Below are positions 9,432-18,870 of a stretch of 64,000 nt of DNA, piece by piece. Under the pieces are notes generated by a model, which saw only the letters and a list, made by a program, of their open reading frames with translations, was not told the origin of the DNA and ran no database searches. Location of the stretch: assembly GCA_963585895.1 (NCBI GenBank), contig OY757913.1:106788812-106852811 (forward strand), written 5' to 3'. Position numbers and translations under genes: made by a program. The DNA comes from Sepioteuthis lessoniana. Taxonomy: Eukaryota; Mollusca; Cephalopoda; Myopsida; Loliginidae. Within the stretch, counting starts at the first letter, position 1. Every line of letters begins with the position of its first letter.

Positions 9432-9773
9432 GCGAGCAATCTTGAACAAGTCCTGGCAGCAACACCCCACAAGACACCAACTGTACGGCCACCTGCCTCC
9501 TATCACGCAAACTATTAAAGTTAGACGAACCAGACATACAGGACACTGCTCGAGAAGCAGGGACGAACTAATAAGTGGTGTACTCGCATGGACCCCCACA
9601 CATGGCCGTGCAAAAGCAGGACGACCAGCACGAACATACATTCAGCAGCTATGTGAGGATACGGGATGTTGTCCAGAAGACCTGCCTGAGGCGATGAACG
9701 ATAGGGAAAAGTGGCGAAAGAGGGTCTGGGATATCCGTGCTACCAGCACGACATGATGATGATGATGATGATG
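9432..9773 (+). mobile_element. RTE LINE 3' fragment, frame intact
   Basis: 5'-truncated copy. Codons 9442-9756 read NKSWQQHPTRHQLYGHLPP, HTGHCSRSRDELISGVLAW, AKAGRPARTYIQQLCEDTG and EAMNDREKWRKRVWDIRAT without a stop, then the (ATG)n tail at 9752-9773. It lies inside the old minisatellite, so it is younger than that array. Carries no catalytic domain. Confidence 0.88.
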
Positions 9774-9884
9774 ATTACAACTGTAATACATGGTTACCTA
9801 TTTTTTTCTTTTGTAATACACGACTATGAAATTGTTTCTATCGCAATATATAGGCTACCATATTTTTCAATTGTTATTCATAAT
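9774..9884. repeat. Diverged ~32-bp minisatellite, segment 4
   Basis: Units AATACATGGTTACCTATTTT, AATACACGACTATGAAATTG and ATATATAGGCTACCATATTT between two RTE fragments of opposite orientation. Confidence 0.65.
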
Positions 9885-10047
9885 CATCATGTCCCACTGT
9901 CAGCACGGCTATTCCTGACCGTATCTCGCCACACCTCCCTATCGTCTATTGCTTTCGGCAGATACTCAGGGCTACATCCCGTATCGGCACAGAGCTGCTG
10001 TATGTAGGTCCGAACTGGACGTCCTGACTTTGCTCGTCCATGTAGTG
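9885..10047 (-). mobile_element. RTE LINE 3' fragment, reverse orientation
   Basis: Minus strand codes SGRPVRTYIQQLCADTG and KAIDDREVWRDTVRNSRADS, ending with a short ATGATGATT tail at 9885-9893. More diverged than the 9432 copy, hence older. Only the last ~50 codons are kept. Confidence 0.85.
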
Positions 10048-10320
10048 GTATACCAATTGTTTTTCTTGTAATATGCACTTTATCATATTTTTACTACTGT
10101 AATATATGGTCTACCACAGTGTTTCTACCGTAGAAAATTTCCAACCACATTTTTACGGCTGTAATACACAGTCAGCCGTATTTTTTCTATTGGATTATTC
10201 TATTTACCGTATTGATTTTATTGTATGTTTTATATTGTAGTATTTAGTCTACTTTTAATTGTTATATGCAGCTTGGCAAATTGTTCCTATGTTACTTCTC
10301 ACTCGACTGATTGTTTTTAA
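10048..10320. repeat. Diverged ~32-bp minisatellite, segment 5
   Basis: Units TATATGGTCTACCACAGTGT, ACACAGTCAGCCGTATTTTT and TATTTAGTCTACTTTTAATT. Last recognisable part of the array. Confidence 0.65.
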
Positions 10321-10553
10321 GGGTACCTTTGGTGGTATAATGTTTAGCAAGCTAGATGAGCAAAACTAGGAGTATCATTGGGTTCTCCATTCATACGGCC
10401 TTGTGCCACATCTAAGCAAAAAGCTTAATGAATTACTTCTATGAAGTGTGCACATTATCTTTCAACAATGACTTGAGCTATTCAAATTTTGGAAAAAGAA
10501 TTGAATTATCACGAGCAGAATATCCGCCGAAAACCTACGCACTACATACGGGG

Positions 10554-10598
10554 ACACTGGACAGCTGCTTCGACCTTATTAGATCTCATCAGCATTGT
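10554..10598 (-). ncRNA. Hammerhead ribozyme in SINE-E, best preserved cleavage geometry
   Basis: Minus strand 5' to 3': stem I ACAAUG (10598-10593); core CUGAUGA (10592-10586); stem II GAUCU, loop AAUA, AGGUC (10585-10572; one G.U pair); GAA (10571-10569); short stem III GCAGCUGU (10568-10561); C17 (10560); stem I partner CAGUGU (10559-10554; one mismatch). The triplet before cleavage is GUC. All core nucleotides of the hammerhead consensus are present; pair 15.1-16.1 is G.U. Activity is inferred, not shown. Confidence 0.75.
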
Positions 10599-11099
10599 AT
10601 ACCGTAATCTCCACGACCGGTGATTGGACCAGCGACCACAGATTGCAGTGCCGAAACTCTACAACTGAGCCACTAGTTCATATTGCGTGCAAATGACGCC
10701 AAATCAACTAGTCGTCGTAATTGCGCGCCTGATTAACCTAAATGTGTCTTGCAAGATCTCATCAACTGTGTATACCGTAATCTCCACCACCTGTGATTGA
10801 ACCAGCGACCACAGATTGCAGTACCGAAACTCTACAACTGAGCCACTAGTTCATATTGCGTGCAAATGACGCCAAATCAACTAGTCATCGTAATTGCGCG
10901 CCTGATTAACCTAAATGTGTCTTGCAAGATCTCATCTGCTGTGTATACCGTAATCTCCACCACCTGTGATTGAACTAGCGACCACAGATTGCAGTGCCGA
11001 AACTCTACAACTGAGCCACTAGTTCATATTGCATGCAAATGACGCCAAATCAACTAGTCATCGTAATTGCGCGGCCGATTAACCTAAATGTGTCTTGCA
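10581..11099 (-). repeat. Three tandem 173-bp tRNA-head/ribozyme modules
   Basis: AGATCTCATC recurs at 10581, 10754 and 10927, exactly 173 bp apart. Each unit holds the reverse complement of an A-box (TGGCTCAGTTG), a B-box (GGTTCAATCAC), and the hammerhead 5' half up to the first arm of stem II (GATGAGATCT). Units differ at only a few positions, so the multiplication is recent relative to the family or was copied as a unit from a multimeric RNA. Confidence 0.85.
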
Positions 11100-11391
11100 A
11101 GTTACATCCGTACTCTTTCCAGAGGACACGGTCACCCCACCCAAGGCCACGTCTTCCCATTTTCTGGTCGTGGTAATTCAATTCACAATATTAATTCTTC
11201 TAATTAAAAAAGAAAAATATGTACATATATATATATATATATATATGTATTATTAATAATCTATAAAAAAAAAAAGTTTTACATCGATAAATGCCAATTG
11301 AAATAAACCATTCCTGTTCGAATTAACCGTGATTTTTGGCATTTTTTTCACTGATATCCCAAAACTGGTTGAAATTCACCTAATTGGTCCA

Positions 11392-12045
11392 CCCAATCGG
11401 TTGGGGCTGTAGAATAGGCTGGCGTCATCTCTGCAGAGGTGTAAGACTTCCCTAACAAGTGTACTGAATTAGAAACTAAACCATCTGATGGTGAACCTAG
11501 AGTTTTGGGGAATGAGGACTACCTCTTCGCTGCCATTACAACCAGGTGCACTCAAACCCGGTATAGTAATACCAGTTCAGGTCTATTCAATAGGTCAAAA
11601 AGTAATATGTAATAATTTTTTTAAATATTTGAAACCATTTAACGCAGTCCAAACAAATTGTTGGGGTGTCTCCCCTACAGATGGACTCGCCCTCGTGTGA
11701 CACATACCGGCTAAGCTCTCTTCTGCGCAGTCTCGGGCGAGCCGTCACCAAGAAGGGATGTAATGTTCATGATTGTGTTCAGCTGAGGAGAGGTTTCTCC
11801 CAGCTATTGTCTATGTATGTACTATTTTCCTTCAATATATTTCTTATCTCTCATTTCCGAGTTGTGTTATTATTTCAACCTCCCCTTGACCATAACACAA
11901 ATGAATGATGTTGACTAGAATTACTTGTGTTAAACAGTAATTTTTAAAACTATTAAACTATGAGAAGTTAAAACTATTAGTTTTAAATTGGATTCCTTGG
12001 AACCAGTTAACTGTGTGCACAAAGATGAGCTCAGGCTCGTTTAAA
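11392..12045 (+). mobile_element. Element B, partial, diverged
   Basis: Head and body at 11392-11600 (CCCAATCGGTTGGGGCTG, ACCAAAC.ATCTGATGGTGA, GGGGAATGAGGACTACC) and internal repeats at 11925-12045 (GGAACCAGTTAACTGTGTGC). The stretch 11600-11920 between them is not recognised. No tail hairpin at the end. Confidence 0.6.
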
Positions 12046-12074
12046 AATTGTAACTTACTATCTATCAACAAATC

Positions 12075-12350
12075 TTACGCTAGTTTCATCGTAGCTCTGC
12101 GGCAGAATCTTTGGTTGGCGTCTGGGTCAGCTGGTTTTCGATCCCAGCTTCGATAATCTCACGTGTCTAGCCAAACTGAAGTGTTGTGATTCAACGAAAC
12201 AGTCTGTCTGAGGATTTACTATATATGCTCTCCGACCCCCGAGGGGTTGAGCTCTCTAGTTAAGAAAGTAACGGTTGCCACTCGTGTAAGGCAAGGCTCT
12301 TCGAATGAATTGAGCTCTCGGTAGCCGTTAAGCGGATATATGTTAACAAA
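12075..12350 (+). mobile_element. SINE-F, tRNA-headed repeat
   Basis: Head TTCATCGTAGCTCTGCGGCAGAATC and B-box-like GGTTTTCGATCCCAGC, then ACAGTCTGTCTGAGGATTTA and a GC-rich end with GAGCTCTC twice. A second, shorter copy lies 310 bp downstream. Family known only from these two copies. Confidence 0.6.
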
Positions 12351-12384
12351 ACAAAAGTGAGGCACTAGCGTTTAAAATTCCTTC

Positions 12385-12540
12385 ACTTACACTAGTTCCG
12401 TTGTGTCTGTGCGGTAGAATCTACGGCTGGCGTATAAGTCAACCGGGTTTCGATCCCAGCTTCGAGAAACTTGTGTCGTATCTAGCCGCACTGAAGAGTT
12501 ATGATACAATGAAACAGTCTGTCTGTGGATGACTATAGAC
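12385..12540 (+). mobile_element. SINE-F, 3'-truncated copy
   Basis: CTAGTTCCGTTGTGTCTGTG, GGGTTTCGATCCCAGCTTCG and ACAGTCTGTCTGTGGATGA parallel the 12075 copy. It stops in the (TA)n tract at 12540-12564. Confidence 0.6.
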
Positions 12541-12564
12541 ATATATATATATATATATATATAT

Positions 12565-13072
12565 AAGTCGGTCGACCGTAGTCGATAGTGACCTTAAGGC
12601 TCCCTTTTCAATAGCTACAAAACCGAGGTGTAAGGGGTGGCACGACTCCTTTCCCTGGACTACTCCACTTAACCTTGATCCGTGCCTTATAAAATTGAGG
12701 GGCCCGTGGTTATCGTCGTAGGAAATGGACACGGCGACGAGTTCAAATCCTGGACGAGTCTAATTGCATTTCACAAAGCGCTAATACCCTTGGGAAAGGT
12801 ATGAATCCAATTGTTCTCCCTCCAGCTATAGGTAAATAGTAGGGTAGACTAGGTTATTCAGTCTTGGTGAGGCAACTCATCTAGGAGAAGGAAAACTCTG
12901 AATACAAACCTGTTAAACTCGGCTTAAAAATTGACCTTGTGTCATATCCTGCTTGAGCGGAGGGGTTGGTTAATAGGATAAATTTTCGTGTTAAGGAAGG
13001 AAGAATCAAGTAACATTTTTGAGTCTTTGGTACGACAACCTTGGATGGAACACCGGTTTCCCAAACCATATA
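12565..13072 (-). mobile_element. SINE-D, reverse, split by SINE-C
   Basis: 12565-12697 gives the 3' half (GGTCGACCGTAGTCGATAGTG ... CCTTATAAAATTGAG) and 12988-13072 the head half (GTGTTAAGGAAGGAAGAATC ... GGATGGAACACCGGTTTCCC). A SINE-C of opposite orientation sits between, so SINE-D is the older. Confidence 0.75.
12698..12980 (+). mobile_element. SINE-C inserted in SINE-D
   Basis: Head GGGGCCCGTGGTTATCG, B-box-like GAGTTCAAATCC, central block GGGAAAGGTATGAATCC...CTCCAGCTATAGGTAAATAG (shared with SINE-A), then CTAGGAGAAGGAAAACTCTG and 3' end CGGAGGGGTTGGTTAATAGG. Imperfect duplication: ATAAAATT on the left, ATAAATTTT on the right. Confidence 0.75.
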
Positions 13073-13104
13073 TATATATATATATGTATATGTGTGTGAG
13101 TGTT

Positions 13105-13136
<32 letters not shown>

Positions 13137-13138
13137 CA
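13065..13138. repeat. (TA)n, (TG)n and (GA)n compound microsatellite
   Basis: Short TA run, then TGTG/AGTG, then (GA)13 ending at about 13134. Confidence 0.9.
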
Positions 13139-13175
13139 GTGTTTAACATTAGATAAACTGTATGTGTTGATACAG

Positions 13176-13410
13176 GGGAAGTCTTCGTGGTGTAATCGTT
13201 AAAGTGCTGTGCTGCAGAATCGAAGTAAATGTATTCAAATTGCTGTTGCGTTATTACGTTAACTTTTGGATTAATACACTTAGGAAAGGTATGAACTCTA
13301 TTATCTCCCAAGTTATTGAGTAAATATTTACACTATTGTTCTTTTCCAAATATCGTTATGGCATCAAATAACCAACGAAAATTGATATGCCATCAAACAA
13401 AGAAATTAGA
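13176..13410 (+). mobile_element. SINE-A, diverged
   Basis: GTCTTCGTGGTGTAATCGTT head, TTAGGAAAGGTATGAACTC centre, and tail ATCAAATAACCAACG ... AAAATTGATATGCCATC. B-box decayed (TATTCAAATTGC). Confidence 0.75.
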
Positions 13411-14249
13411 TCAACGGTTAAAATGCCGTCAAACACAACCAACCAGTCAACCCAACTAATTAAGCTTTATTTTTATTCCTCCATCACATTCAAGAAATAT
13501 TTCTTTTTCAGATGTTAGGAAGATTGTGTTCTTTTATAAATACGTATACATTTTTTCCCTCTAGAAAGGAGAGTTCGGTAAAATTCATTGGCAGGCATTG
13601 TCTTTTTCATGAGGATTTTATATTTCTTTTTTTTTTCTCTTTAATGTACTTTGAACGCTTGGAATAAACTGAAAATTTCTCAGGCGTTTATTCTTCATGA
13701 TCAATGACTCAAAAGAGGATTCGTGACTTAAATGACTTATATATATATATATATATATATATATAGGTCGAGCTGTAGAGCTGACCAATGACACACAAGA
13801 CTGACAGAATGATTCACAAGAAAGCGCATTAATCAAATGCTTTTGTAAACCTCATGAAAAAACATGGCAAACCTCTAATACTATGCTAGACCGCATAGAC
13901 AGAGGTCAATTTCTCAAGGGAAAAACTCCTAGTTCTAATGATCTAAATGCATATATAGAGCAGTTGAGGCGGTCCTTAAGCGTGTCTGTATTACAAGGAT
14001 TTGATTTTTTGATGTATATTTCCGAAACGCTGGAAAAAGCCATATTGTAGCGGGATTATTGTAGTGCGACACAGTTTAACTGTTCTTATTTAGAGAAAAC
14101 GGTAGTTGTATACTTTACTCTGCTTATGATTTCAATAGGTAGATTAATGTTAATGCTACACTTTGACTATTTTCTAATTTACTTTCATGAGAAATTTCTA
14201 CTCCGTTGCTGGATTCATGGTATTATAGTTCTTGTTAGCTAAAACAGTA
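13411..14249. other. No gene or recognised repeat, one (TA)n tract
   Basis: AT-rich DNA with (TA)13 at 13738-13764. No LINE, SINE or element B similarity seen on either strand. Confidence 0.5.
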
Positions 14250-14520
14250 GTTGTACGGCCACTGACCTCCCATTTCACGAACCATCCTCGGGGGACGAGT
14301 AAAATATGCTCGGCACTGCTGGGGATGTAAAAGCATTCATAAACGGCGTTCTCTCAAGGACTCCGACACATGGACACACCAGTGTTAGCCAACCAACAGA
14401 AACTTACATACATCAGCACTGTTCGGACATTGAGTGCCATCTAGAACACTTAACAGAGAATGGTGGTTAGGGAGAGAGAAAGTCAAGCAAATCAGGATCC
14501 CTTGATACAGACGATGATGT
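14250..14520 (+). mobile_element. Ancient RTE-related LINE 3' fragment
   Basis: TTGTACGGCCACTGACCTCC, then GCTCGGCACTGCTGGGGATG and ACATGGACACACCAGTGTTA follow the same order as LYGHLPPI, GHCWRS, PTHGRAKAGRP in the young RTE copies. Stops and gaps are frequent; it ends ACAGACGATGATGTA near 14520, a decayed tail. Clearly older than other RTE copies here. Confidence 0.6.
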
Positions 14521-15545
14521 AGCACACTTAGGAGATGTTGATTTCGGACTTTTAGTTAGAAGTAAATAACCCCCACCCCAAAAAAAAACAGATAAGACGC
14601 AAAACATCTTTTTCTTTGTTAGCTGAAAATTTATCAAATAAGATTATTCAAATTAAGCCCTGCAAAGTAATATTTTATAAAAAAATTATCCAAGAGAAGA
14701 CTCCCTCTGTCAGAAGAGATGTGTTTAATACCATTCAAAGATATTGATACCATTTAGATAAAGAAAATTTTTTTCAATTAATGAAATCTTTGCCTGAAAG
14801 AATTACAATTGTCACAAAACCTCAAAGAATGTCAACTAAGAATTAATTATTTTTTCTCAATAAGTTCCATAAGTTTTTCCTCTATATTTGGTTACTTTAT
14901 ATTTTCTTCACAGCGCCTTGGAAAAAGATATTATATCATTAATTTGAATACTTTATTCTAATTAGTTTATTTCGTATTTTTCAAGCTAGAATGTTCAGCT
15001 ATTATATAAAATGTTTTGCGTCTAATCTGTTAATAGTTTATTTACTGCTAAATCAAAAAAAGTAAAAATTCTCTATTTAGTGAATTGAATTCGTCTGCTT
15101 GAAAAAAAGGTACTTCTCTATTTTGATTCTATAGTTTTTTTGTTTTTTTTTCCTGAGGCATAAAAATCTCTACACAATTTTATGGTTTCAAGCATTTTAA
15201 GATATTAAATGTTTTCAAGTAACTAATGTTTATTAAAGCTACAAGTAAATATTTTTAATATAAATAACTTCCAGCAAGTTATATATTTTCATGTGTTCAT
15301 ATGTAATACTTATAATTTCTAAAACCATTCAGTGGATCCATTGTTGCGACGCTACCATTTTTTACCAGTTGTGTTTGAAGTGGACCTAGAAGTAATAGCA
15401 ACAAAGAAATAACGCCAAACTCTCCGAAGAAAGAGAACTGAAGCTTTGTTACCAGATAATGTTGCGTCTCATGATAATTTTCATCGCCATCTCTATCACC
15501 GGTTAATATAGGATATTTGTACGATCGTATTTAAGAATGAGTAAT
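14521..15545. other. Unrecognised AT-rich DNA
   Basis: No open frame above 60 codons, no microsatellite of note and no similarity to repeat families of this window. Confidence 0.5.
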
Positions 15546-15550
15546 TATCA

Positions 15551-16045
15551 GTTTGGTTTGGTTTGGTTTGTTGGTTTTTGTGGCATCTCAACCTTTGTAG
15601 GTTATTTAACACCCCAGCCGACTGGGCAATACACAGAGTTAAATGTCAAACAGTTTTATTTCAGATAATTTAATTTATTGTAAGTACACATATAGATGTC
15701 AAAACAGTTTTATTTCGAGCAATTTAGAGTAGCATTAGTACGCAGCTTTAATGCCAAAACAATTCGATTTTAAACAATTCTGTTCAGCATAAATACGCTG
15801 TTAAAATGCAAAAATCAGTATAATGAAGGAAGTACTATTTAATTCTATTTAACCCATTGATAGGACCCTTATCAGGTGCTACCACTCCGGGACAGAGTGG
15901 ACCTGGGGGCGATGGCAATAAAGGGGTACTCTGCATTCCCCAAAGCTCCAGCATCACTGGAGCCTCACCATCAGATTGTTTAATGTCATATCCGGACACT
16001 CGTTGGTGTATTCTCCAGCCCCAGCTGACAGGACAAGGAATTATC
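15551..16045 (-). mobile_element. Element B, reverse orientation, internally rearranged
   Basis: Begins with the tail hairpin (GGCATCTCAACCTTTGTAGG, 15580-15605), joins directly to head sequence (CCAGCCGACTGGGCAATACA), then internal repeats and body (CTCCAGCATCACTGGAGCC, 15944-15962) to a second head (CCAGCCCCAGCTGACAGGAC). Two B copies probably fused. Confidence 0.7.
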
Positions 16046-17525
16046 TGTATTAATACCCAGGGATTATATATAGTGTTGTAATATGGTACCCGAAAGCTGA
16101 TACACCTCTTAATTTAGACCTTGTGCTCGATTTAATCTGCACAAATGATCATTGACTGTAATCCTGGTTTGTTAGCAGTAAGTTTTCTCTATAGAAAATT
16201 GAAACATATTCAAGGTTTCGTGATTTTATTTTCTGTTAATGCTAGAGTCAAATGTTTAGCAATATTTTGGTAAAGGACGCCTCATACTGATATCATAAAG
16301 GTACAATCAGATGCCGTGCTCATCAAATACTATTCAAGTGCTACTCCACGGATCTGTCTCAGTGACACGGAGAACGGCCTCGAAATCGACGATTCTAGGC
16401 CTTCCTAACCTTGCCTGATCGTCAAGAAATTTTGCTAATGTTGCAAGAACTGTTACCTTAAGAAAATTTCTTCAACCGTCTGGTAACTGCGTCTTCATCT
16501 TTGTCACAATAAATTCTTTGGTTGCTTCCGTGGTGTTTTGTCCCAGTCTTACCTCTTAAAATATGAATTCCTAAATTGGACTAAATTCCAAGTTCATGTA
16601 TGCAGCTTTCAAATAACACACAGAGTAAAGGAATCCACAACGTGGCAGCGCATCAACTACGATTGTACTACCAACCACATTGACCACCTACCACGGCTTG
16701 ATCTGCTTCGGGTACTTGACAAACGTACAACAAATTTACATGTAACAAGATATTGCAAAACTGTTGACTAACCCTACTATCTTTACTTTCATTACCGATG
16801 ATGATATTAAAAAAGATTAAAGATGTACCACAAAAAAAAAACCCCAAAGATAAATAGATTAAACACTGTCACATGAGGAGAGTAACAACGAAATAGGAAG
16901 CAAGATAGGATTCTTTAGAGTTCCAATACAGTTAAAAATTGGGAAAATGTGTAAATTAATGGATGGTGTCTTCTTACGACCACAAGGAACAGAAATATTT
17001 CAAGGAGGCCCTTCGGCCAAAAACAAAAAAATGTTAAAGTAGGTTAAATTGAATAGAGCTGGACAGTGACTTGCTTTCGTGAAAAATGAAAATTACAATG
17101 AGAGGAGAATATATTTATCATGCGTCAGGGTAATTTTTAACAGTAGCAATTCCATTGGAAACATGGGGTCTGCGGTAGACGTTTATTTACACTAATCAAT
17201 AACCGCCTGTAGTTCACGGGACCAGACATTGAAAAAGGTTGTCTCTCGAAGGTGCTGATGTGCGAAACGGAAGAGGCGAGATCAGATCGGTGAGTAGTTG
17301 AGCGATAGCCAAGGAAGGTCTTCTGAGCCACCCTGGGCATCCGAGTGAAGCGGATTATGAAGGGTGTTGGCAGTGCGAAGCAAGCGATCGCTGACCGAGA
17401 CGCGATCAGCGCAAGAATCTTCAGAAGGGATTCGTTGAAGTATAAACTATGGAAAGTGGATCGCCAAAGAGAATTATTTGTGGAAACTACAGGAAGTTTT
17501 CAGAACTGTTAATATATCTATCGAC
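16046..17525. other. No supported gene; unrecognised, partly non-AT-rich DNA
   Basis: Short open frames (77 codons at 16538-16771; 67 codons minus at 17137-17340) show no domain or repeat I know. The 16300-16800 part has balanced composition and could be an old transposon or an exon-sized piece of a gene, but nothing supports either. Confidence 0.4.
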
Positions 17526-17529
17526 CGAT

Positions 17530-17617
17530 ATTCGTCTTGTCTCTCTCTCTTTCTCTCTCCATCTCTTTCTATATATATATATGTATATTCACTCTTCCCC
17601 TCACTCTCTCTCTCCCG

Positions 17618-17672
<55 letters not shown>

Positions 17673-17785
17673 CGTGTGTGTGCGTAGTCCAACGAATTCC
17701 CACAAATAAAATCATTATCTACCTATCACATTCTGTACTTATGTCTAATTGTCTGTCTGTTTCTCTAAGTCTCTCTCTCCCTCTG

Positions 17786-17846
<61 letters not shown>

Positions 17847-17977
17847 CATATAAGCACTATTTTCCTCAAGGCAAAAAAAGATTCTCACAAATTGATCACT
17901 ATTTACTTATATTCTCTTCATAAAAGACACTCTCTGTATGTCTATCTATTTCTCTCCCTCCTTCTCTCTCTCTCTCT

Positions 17978-18020
<43 letters not shown>

Positions 18021-18279
18021 TGGGTGTGTGTGTGTGTGGTGCATCTAAACTGGCGTTCCTCGAGGCAAAAATCATCTAATCACTATCACATTCTGTAGGT
18101 ACAATTCTCTCTCTCTCTCTCTCTCTCTTTCTCTTTCTCAAAATGTATATACATATATACATATACGTGAGTGTGTGTGGGTGTGTGAGTGTGGTGCATC
18201 CAAACAGGTGTTCTTCGAGGCAAAAACGGATCTATTTCTATCACTATATATCATATTCTGCACGTATAAATCACTCCCC

Positions 18280-18340
<61 letters not shown>

Positions 18341-18467
18341 CATGGTGTATGTGTGTGTGTGCGTGTGTGTGTGTGTGTGTGTGCAATTCATCTAAGCAGC
18401 TGCTCTTCGAGGCAAAAAAGAATCTATCACTATCACATTCTGTACGCATTATCTCTTTCTCTTTCTT

Positions 18468-18513
<46 letters not shown>

Positions 18514-18540
18514 CTGTGAGTTTATGTGTGTGTGTGTGTG
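17530..18540. repeat. Higher-order repeat of compound microsatellites
   Basis: About five units of ~150-195 bp, each in the order (TC)n, (TA)n, (TG)n, then a ~65-bp non-simple anchor. Anchors at 18038, 18192 and 18384 read GTGCATCTAAACTGGCGTTC / CATCCAAACAGGTGTTCTTC / CATCTAAGCAGCTGCTCTTC, then CGAGGCAAAAA and CACTATCACATTCTGTA. Anchors at 17690 and 17843 are more diverged. Translations (SLSLSYIYIYVCVCV) are artefacts. Confidence 0.9.
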
Positions 18541-18551
18541 TATTCGCTCCC

Positions 18552-18632
18552 ACCGTAACAAGTGTCGTGGATATGAAACGAAACACTCAGAGATACGGTC
18601 GGCGCATTCTACAGCCCTAGCCGACAGAGCTG
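18552..18632 (-). mobile_element. Element B head fragment
   Basis: GTGTCGTGGATATGAAACGA and GCATTCTACAGCCCTAGCCG are the reverse complement of the B head region. No other part present. Confidence 0.6.
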
Positions 18633-18750
18633 TTAGTTTTAATGCATAATCAAAATAGCGTCAAAACAAAGTGTACTGTGTACATATTATTTGGCTAGAC
18701 AATTACCATGACTAGTTGATTTGGCGTCGTCTGTGTGCGATATGGACTTA

Positions 18751-18803
18751 TGGCTCAGTGGTAGAGTTTCGTCCCTGCAATCTGTGGTTGCAGGTTCGAT
18801 TTC
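18751..18803 (+). promoter_or_regulatory. RNA polymerase III A and B boxes of SINE-E
   Basis: TGGCTCAGTGG (18751-18761) fits the A box and GGTTCGATTTCC (18793-18804) the B box, 31 nt apart as in tRNA genes. The surrounding clover-leaf is poor, so this is a SINE promoter and not a tRNA gene. Confidence 0.75.
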
Positions 18804-18824
18804 CAGTGGTGGAGATTTTGGTAT

Positions 18825-18870
18825 ATACTGCTGATGAGAACCTAATAATGTCGAAACAGCTGTTCAGTGT
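18825..18870 (+). ncRNA. Hammerhead ribozyme in SINE-E, stem II decayed
   Basis: Stem I AUACUG (18825-18830) pairs with CAGUGU (18865-18870) with one U.G; core CUGAUGA 18831-18837; GAA 18853-18855; stem III ACAGCUGU 18856-18863; predicted cleavage after U 18864 (GUU). The stem II region GAACCUAAUAAUGUC (18838-18852) has an extra A and lost pairs, so this copy is probably inactive. Confidence 0.7.

Larger units (their letters stand above)
10524..11215 (-). mobile_element. SINE-E insertion with 5' inversion and triplicated tRNA-ribozyme module
   Basis: 10524-11155 is SINE-E on the minus strand. 11157-11215 is its 3' tail in plus orientation (TTTTCTGGTCGTGGTAATTC). The outer left end reads, reversed, ...GTTTTCGGCGG, and the tail part starts TTTTCTGG; these are adjacent in the uninterrupted copy near 18.9 kb. 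So this is one insertion with a 5' inversion. The inverted part carries three copies of a 173-bp module (tRNA head plus start of the hammerhead), only the outermost having the whole ribozyme, and a 5' domain (GTGACCGTGTCCTCTGG). Confidence 0.8.

Noticed and set aside
10754-10773. Second and third hammerheads in the tandem modules
   Set aside because: Only the 5' half (stem I strand, core and first arm of stem II) is present in those two modules; GAA and the cleavage site are missing.
10524-11215. Penelope-like element as the source of the hammerhead
   Set aside because: Hammerheads are typical of Penelope-like elements, but no such reverse transcriptase or GIY-YIG frame is present, and all four ribozymes lie in a tRNA-headed SINE.
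17478-18649. Open frames of the type SLSLSLYIYIYIYVCVCVCV on plus and mirror frames on minus
   Set aside because: Six-frame artefacts of (TC)n(TA)n(TG)n microsatellites.
18716-18810. Candidate tRNA gene (A and B boxes present)
   Set aside because: The head is followed by SINE-E body, recurs in several copies and does not close a good clover-leaf. The same applies to SINE-A, C, D and F heads.
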